Origin: CAVVJA01 sp963809815
Lineage (GTDB): Bacteria > Actinomycetota > Actinomycetes > Mycobacteriales > Jatrophihabitantaceae
NCBI GenBank assembly: GCA_963809815.1
Contig: CAWELM010000024.1
Coordinates: 124,001 to 188,000, forward strand
DNA length: 64,000 nucleotides
Reading direction: 5' to 3'
Shown: piece after piece, positions 60,554 through 64,000 of the stretch
Position numbering within the stretch: position 1 is the stretch's first letter
Layout: the number at the start of each line of letters is the position of its first letter
Program-made: the position numbers and the translations under genes
Notes under the pieces: generated by a model
Databases searched by the model: none
What the model saw: only the letters and a program-made list of their open reading frames with translations
Told to the model about the DNA's origin: nothing

Positions 60554-61147
60554 ATGTCGATTACGGCCATTGTCATTCTTGTTGTCATAGTTGTCGCGAT
60601 CCTGGTCATCGCGATAGTGGTAAGAACCGTCGTGAGACGTCGCCAGTTGCAAGCACGATTCGGGCCGGAATACGACCGAGCGGTGGACGAGAATCCGAAC
60701 CGAGCCGCTGCGGAAAGTGACCTGCGGGCCCGCGAAAAGCGGCATGCAGAACTTGACCTAAAGGCGCTCAGTCCACAAGATCGGGATCGTTATCTCAAAG
60801 AGTGGACGCGCGTTCAGGCCGCATTCGTCGAAGACCCCAGCGATGCCGTTAATTCGGCGGACGCGTTGGTGAGTCGAATGATGCGGGCGCGCGGTTATCC
60901 GACCGGCGATTTTGACGACCAGCTGGAGACATTGTCAGTCGAGCACGCGCAAACGCTTGACCATTACCGGGCCGCCCACGGGATCTTCGAGGCCAACTTG
61001 CGGGGTCAGGCGAGTACCGAACAGCTACGTCAGGCCCTAGTGCATTACCGAGTTCTGGCTACCGATTTACTCGATGTCAACGACGCCGGCGACCGTGGCG
61101 CAAACGACGCCGGCGAGGTAAAGGACATGAGGAGTGACACGCGATGA
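60554..61147 (+). CDS. membrane-anchored hypothetical protein with FV(E/D)DP helical domain, 197 aa
   Basis: A single N-terminal transmembrane helix (residues 3-24, very hydrophobic) and a cytosolic or external helical domain. The core reads YLKEWTRVQAAFVEDPSDAVNSADALVSRMM (80-110), followed by a second helix pair to the C-terminus. The next gene's product carries the same core (W-x2-Q-x2-FV-DP). ATG at 60554 with AGGAG upstream. The stop overlaps the start of that gene (ATGA). Family unknown. Confidence 0.8.
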   Translation: MSITAIVILVVIVVAILVIAIVVRTVVRRRQLQARFGPEYDRAVDENPNRAAAESDLRAREKRHAELDLKALSPQDRDRYLKEWTRVQAAFVEDPSDAVNSADALVSRMMRARGYPTGDFDDQLETLSVEHAQTLDHYRAAHGIFEANLRGQASTEQLRQALVHYRVLATDLLDVNDAGDRGANDAGEVKDMRSDTR

Positions 61148-61719
61148 GTCAGCCCAGGCCCGCCGTTGACGATGTCGCGACGGCAGAAGACCGACCCGAG
61201 ACTACGTTTGCCGACGAGGCGACAGCCAGCGGCCGGCGCGAGGCCGAATATCAGGACCCGGCTATTAGCGACGAATACGGCGACCGCACTCGCCTGCGCG
61301 ACACGGGTACGGACTACGTCGAAGGACGCACGGACGGCCCTGATCACGAGTCCGATGTCGCCCAAGGGCAACGGACAATGGCCGGGGAGGAGGAACCGGT
61401 CCGCGCGCCTAGTGACGGAAACCTGGCGCCGGGACAGGGTGTCAATGACCCGGTAGCGGCCCTATGGGCAATAGATCTTGTTGAACGATACCGAAGCCAG
61501 TGGCGTGATCTGCAGCTGACTTTCGTCGACGACCCGAAGCATGCCATGAGTGGCGCAGCCTCACTTGTCGATGAGGCGGTTGCCTCCCTGACGAACACCC
61601 TCAACGCGCAGAAGCAGGCGCTGGACGGCTGGCAGGTAACCCGAGGCGAGGACACCGAGATGATGCGGGTAGCACTACGGCGCTACCGGGATTTCCTCGA
61701 CCGACTCCTCGGCCTTTGA
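61144..61719 (+). CDS. hypothetical protein, paralogue of the preceding membrane-anchored protein
   Basis: A 191-residue soluble protein. Residues 1-100 are acidic, disordered-looking and rich in Glu/Asp/Thr; residues 105-191 are helical, with WRDLQLTFVDDPKHAMSGAASLVDEAV (120-146) matching the upstream protein's WTRVQAAFVEDPSDAVNSADALV at nine or more positions. No membrane helix. Start overlaps the upstream stop (ATGA) and its own stop lies 17 bp before the next small gene. Function unknown. Inferred to work with the anchored paralogue. Confidence 0.8.
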   Translation: MSQPRPAVDDVATAEDRPETTFADEATASGRREAEYQDPAISDEYGDRTRLRDTGTDYVEGRTDGPDHESDVAQGQRTMAGEEEPVRAPSDGNLAPGQGVNDPVAALWAIDLVERYRSQWRDLQLTFVDDPKHAMSGAASLVDEAVASLTNTLNAQKQALDGWQVTRGEDTEMMRVALRRYRDFLDRLLGL

Positions 61720-61736
61720 GCGAGAAGGAGGACACC

Positions 61737-61988
61737 ATGTCGTTGTTGCGCTCTCGTACCGCCGCACCACTCAGGCGACGACGCGGCGTTGGGCGGCTGA
61801 TCAGCCTGCTGCTCGTCATCTGGCTTGCCATCGGAGTTCTTGCCGCCTGGCAACGCAACTACTTCAGTGGCTCGGACACCAACTGTGCGAAAGTCAGCAC
61901 GATCACCGTCACCATTTTGGCGGGGCCGCTGAACTATGCCGGGCTAAACCCGAAGATGGACTGTGCGCTGCCGCAACCCAGCAAGTAG
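61737..61988 (+). CDS. small single-pass membrane protein, 83 aa
   Basis: A short protein with a basic N-terminus (RSRTAAPLRRRRGVGR), one transmembrane helix (LISLLLVIWLAIGVLAAW) and a short external tail with two Cys (TNCAK, DCALP), perhaps a disulfide. ATG at 61737 has AGGAGG upstream; an in-frame TTG at 61716 would overlap the preceding gene. Third member of the cassette with the paralogous helical proteins. Function unknown. Confidence 0.75.
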   Translation: MSLLRSRTAAPLRRRRGVGRLISLLLVIWLAIGVLAAWQRNYFSGSDTNCAKVSTITVTILAGPLNYAGLNPKMDCALPQPSK

Positions 61989-62081
61989 TTCAAGAGCCGG
62001 TTGGGCGGTCCGGCGCCGCCCACCCGGGCCGCGCAAGCGGATGAAACCGCTATCCGGCGGCACCCATGACACGATGACTGA

Positions 62082-62942
62082 GTGGCGAGTGAAGATCTGC
62101 TGCAGGATGCGATCAACGAGCTTTATAGTGTTGCCCCCGCGCAGTTCATCGCCCGGCGCGCCGCGCTCGCCGGTGCGGCAAAGCAGGCCGGCGACCAGAT
62201 GGCCGCGAAGGCCATCGGTGAATTGCGGCGACCGACCCAGAGCGCGTGGACGGTTAACTGCCTTGTCCGGTCCGATCCGGCCGTAACCGGCGAACTAGCC
62301 GAGCTTGCTCAACAGTTACGCGGGGCCGAACGGGCCCTGGACGGCGCCGCGATGCGCGAGTTGTCGAAGGAGCGACGGAGGCTCATCGACGGTCTGGTTG
62401 AGCGGGCGTTCGATACCACGGCACAAACCGACCCGTCCGCTGCGCTGCGGGAGGAAGTGACGGCCACGCTCGAGGCCGCTCTGGCCGATCCCGACGTGGC
62501 CGGACAACTCGAGGCCGGCACGCTGCTTCGAGCGGTTCGCTGGTCGGGCTTCGGCGCCGGCGGTCCGGCGCTGACCGCGGTGTCGGGGCGATCGACGTCA
62601 CCGCGGGCCGCGGCGGGCAAGAGCCCGGATCGCAAGCCTCCGTCCGCGGAAAAACAGTCGGAGGCGGCGGCCCGACGGGCGGCCGATCGGGAAGGCGAGC
62701 AGAACCGGCAGCGCCAGCTCGCGGAGGCTCGTGACCGGCTGGCGGTCGCCAAGCGGGACAGTGCCCGACAGAAGCAACGTTCGGATCGACTTCGACGGGA
62801 AGTCGAGACGTTGCGGCAGCGCCTGGAGGAGGCGCGGACCCAACTCGGGGAGGCGGAGGGCGCGTTACGGACGGCACAGCGTGACCGGCAGGTGGCTGAT
62901 AAAGCGCTGGCCAAGCTGCTCGGCGATTCGACAGATCGGTAG
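62082..62942 (+). CDS. coiled-coil hypothetical protein, 286 aa
   Basis: N-terminal half: INELYSVAPAQFIARRAALAGAAKQAGDQMAAKAIGELRRPTQSAWTVNCLVRSDP, a pattern I recall from a family conserved across actinobacteria without assigned function. The second half (about 180-286) is a long charged coiled coil (REGEQNRQRQLAEARDRLAVAKRDSARQKQRSD...), ending LLGDSTDR. GTG start at 62082. No signal peptide. Convergent with DUF2277 (stop codons 2 bp apart). Possible structural or stress role. Confidence 0.82.
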   Translation: MASEDLLQDAINELYSVAPAQFIARRAALAGAAKQAGDQMAAKAIGELRRPTQSAWTVNCLVRSDPAVTGELAELAQQLRGAERALDGAAMRELSKERRRLIDGLVERAFDTTAQTDPSAALREEVTATLEAALADPDVAGQLEAGTLLRAVRWSGFGAGGPALTAVSGRSTSPRAAAGKSPDRKPPSAEKQSEAAARRAADREGEQNRQRQLAEARDRLAVAKRDSARQKQRSDRLRREVETLRQRLEEARTQLGEAEGALRTAQRDRQVADKALAKLLGDSTDR

Positions 62943-62944
62943 GT

Positions 62945-63235
62945 TTACGCCGGCACAGAGTCGACGGCGGCCGGGAATCGCTTCGCACTGCGCTCCCGCG
63001 CCTTGGCCGCCTCGACGGATCGATCTTTCTTCGGCGCTGCCGTGACGAGCGTATCGAGCAGATGGTGCGTGATGTGGGCGATCTGCGCTACGGCATCGTC
63101 GAACGCCGCGCGATTATTGGCCGACGGTCTGGTCGAGCCGCTGACCTTGCGCACGAATTGCAATGCTGCCGCGTAGGCCTCGTCCTGCGTGGCCGGCGGC
63201 TCGAAGTTGTTCAGTGGGCGGATATTGCGGCACAT
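62945..63235 (-). CDS. DUF2277 family protein
   Basis: A 96-residue protein beginning MCRNIRPLNNFEPPATQDEAYAAALQFVRKVSGSTRPSANNRAAFDDAVAQIAHITHHLLDTL, a pattern I recall as DUF2277. The Cys at position 2 and paired His (ITHHLL) may bind metal. C-terminal part is Lys/Arg-rich. Found widely in actinobacteria, function unknown. ATG at 63235 is preferred to a longer frame from 63319 that adds Pro/Arg-rich sequence. Confidence 0.85.
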   Translation of the reverse strand: MCRNIRPLNNFEPPATQDEAYAAALQFVRKVSGSTRPSANNRAAFDDAVAQIAHITHHLLDTLVTAAPKKDRSVEAAKARERSAKRFPAAVDSVPA

Positions 63236-63428
63236 GACCCCAGCCTTACACGGCGGCACCCGGCCCGTCATCTGAAAACGCGCCGGGCACGGTGCAGCCC
63301 GTGGAGCATGCGGCCGCACAGCTGGCGCCGGGGCGGCACACAGCCAGCGTGCCTACTGTGCTTGGAAAGCCGCCAGGTGCCAGAGCCGAGATCCGGAGGA
63401 GCCTCCGTGTGGAGGATGTGAGCACCCC

Positions 63429-63467
63429 ACAAAACCACCCTACAAAACCACCCCACAAAACCACCCT
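63429..63467 (+). repeat. three tandem 13-bp repeats
   Basis: Consensus ACAAAACCACCC(T/C), repeated three times head to tail at 63429-63441, 63442-63454 and 63455-63467, with T or C alternating as last base. Lies in the 5' region of the PAP2 gene, directly before a hairpin. Very unlike the surrounding GC-rich DNA. Confidence 0.75.
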
Positions 63468-63488
63468 CGAAATCGCTGCGCGATTTCG
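63468..63488. promoter_or_regulatory. 9-bp perfect hairpin upstream of the PAP2 gene
   Basis: CGAAATCGC (63468-63476) pairs with GCGATTTCG (63480-63488) around a three-base loop TGC. It directly follows the tandem repeats and precedes the PAP2 start by 34-55 bp. Could act as a terminator for upstream readthrough or a leader element; no T-tract follows. Confidence 0.5.
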
Positions 63489-63521
63489 TGGGGACCCCGG
63501 ATGGATGTGAGGACGCGGGTG

Positions 63522-64000
63522 ATGCCGCGGCCGTGGACCGACAGCCCAATCGGCCGAACGGCGGCACTCACCGCAGTCGCGCTGTTCGGTGTGCTGACGC
63601 TTCTCGTCGTGACATCACCGAAGGCTCTGCTCAACGTCGATGCGACCGTCTCGGGCACACTGCATGCCTACGCGATCACGCACACCGGATTCACCCGGGC
63701 GATGCAGGCGGTCAGCGATATCGGGTCGGGTGTGACCTGGTGGATCGTGCTCGCGGGTGTCAGCGCGTGGCTGGCCTGGAACCGACGGGTACGGCTGTCC
63801 CTGTTCGTGATCGCAACTGGTGTCGGCGGGTCCTTGATCAACGTGTTGATCAAGTCCGCGGTTAATCGAGCGCGTCCGACCTTTCCCGACCCGGTGTCCT
63901 TGGCGGCGGGAAGATCCTTCCCCAGTGGCCACACGCAAAGTGCCGTCGTCGGCTGCGGCATTCTGCTCATCGTTTTTCTCCCACGGGTGATCCCGGCGGT
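63522..64000 (+). CDS. phosphatase PAP2 family membrane protein (3' end beyond the window)
   Basis: Partial, about 159 residues visible. Transmembrane helices near the start (LTAVALFGVLTLLVVTSPKALLNV) and later (WWIVLAGVSAWLAWNRR). Phosphatase motif 1 is KSAVNRARP (KxxxxxxRP form) and motif 2 is SFPSGHT; motif 3 lies beyond the cut. Known: PAP2 enzymes remove phosphate from lipid phosphates such as undecaprenyl pyrophosphate. GAGGA nine bases upstream supports ATG 63522; an in-frame ATG at 63501 is possible. Confidence 0.88.
   Translation, partial: MPRPWTDSPIGRTAALTAVALFGVLTLLVVTSPKALLNVDATVSGTLHAYAITHTGFTRAMQAVSDIGSGVTWWIVLAGVSAWLAWNRRVRLSLFVIATGVGGSLINVLIKSAVNRARPTFPDPVSLAAGRSFPSGHTQSAVVGCGILLIVFLPRVIPA

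Noticed and set aside
63429..63467. CRISPR array
   Set aside because: Repeats are head to tail with no spacers and only three units; no cas genes in the window.
63292..63510. 72-residue plus-strand open frame across the repeats
   Set aside because: Crosses the tandem repeats and hairpin and lacks a ribosome binding site; probably not a gene.
1..64000. tRNA, rRNA or insertion sequence
   Set aside because: No cloverleaf-like T-arm pattern, rRNA core or transposase motif was recognised on either strand by eye; a tRNAscan and IS search would settle it.

Overview
The window is high-GC chromosomal DNA from an actinobacterium. The lineage call rests on several markers: a WhiB7-type iron-sulfur regulator with an AT-hook, two coenzyme-F420-type oxidoreductases (PPOX and LLM class), a maleylpyruvate-isomerase-like protein of the mycothiol-dependent family, two SARP/BTAD regulators, frequent GTG/TTG starts and many ATGA-coupled gene pairs. 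No rRNA, tRNA, CRISPR array, phage module or intact insertion sequence was found. The genus cannot be fixed from the sequence alone.

Layout. 0-5 kb: a SnoaL-like protein, a minus-strand MrcB-domain/nuclease fusion that looks like a stand-alone modification-dependent restriction enzyme, a DUF480-methyltransferase fusion, a collapsed trpS remnant, an SDR and a cupin. 5-15 kb: a VOC protein, then OsmC, a flavin monooxygenase, a geranylgeranyl-reductase-like flavoprotein and a large SARP-ATPase-TPR regulator broken by a frameshift, followed by small proteins and a 5'-truncated epimerase. 15-24 kb: a giant secreted S8-type peptidase without the expected catalytic His, a TetR/SnoaL-like divergent pair with twin palindromic operators, LtrA, an FtsH paralogue and whiB7, which has a leader uORF and hairpin. 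24-30 kb: a SagB-type double nitroreductase, a group II PLP decarboxylase, an ICMT-like methyltransferase and a YbaK-type deacylase, with a 0.95-kb stretch of decayed DNA between them. 30-36 kb: a TetR / mycothiol-type / metallo-beta-lactamase operon, a Dabb protein, a second SARP-TPR regulator, a tautomerase and a GNAT. 36-45 kb: quinone reductase, F420 enzyme, ExoIII, LMW phosphatase/fructosamine kinase overlap, APH(6)-like kinase, VIT1-like transporter, DUF2252, MFS exporter. 45-53 kb: a YoaK-type membrane protein, CAP protein, winged-helix protein, LLM enzyme, lipase, DUF429, cupin, SnoaL-like protein and a flavin monooxygenase. 53-64 kb: an orphan secreted Cys-rich protein, the serC-serA serine operon, two lipoproteins, a three-gene cassette of paralogous helical proteins plus a small membrane protein, a coiled-coil protein, DUF2277 and a PAP2 phosphatase cut by the window end.

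Functionally the window mixes a little core metabolism (serine synthesis, DNA repair, protein quality control) with redox, detoxification and regulatory accessory genes. Several genes are visibly decaying (trpS, the SARP regulator, the epimerase, probably the SagB 5' end). The best leads are the MrcB-nuclease fusion, the whiB7 leader, the peptidase with an altered triad and the paralogous cassette at 60.5-62 kb. All family names are from memory and reading of motifs; no database search was run.
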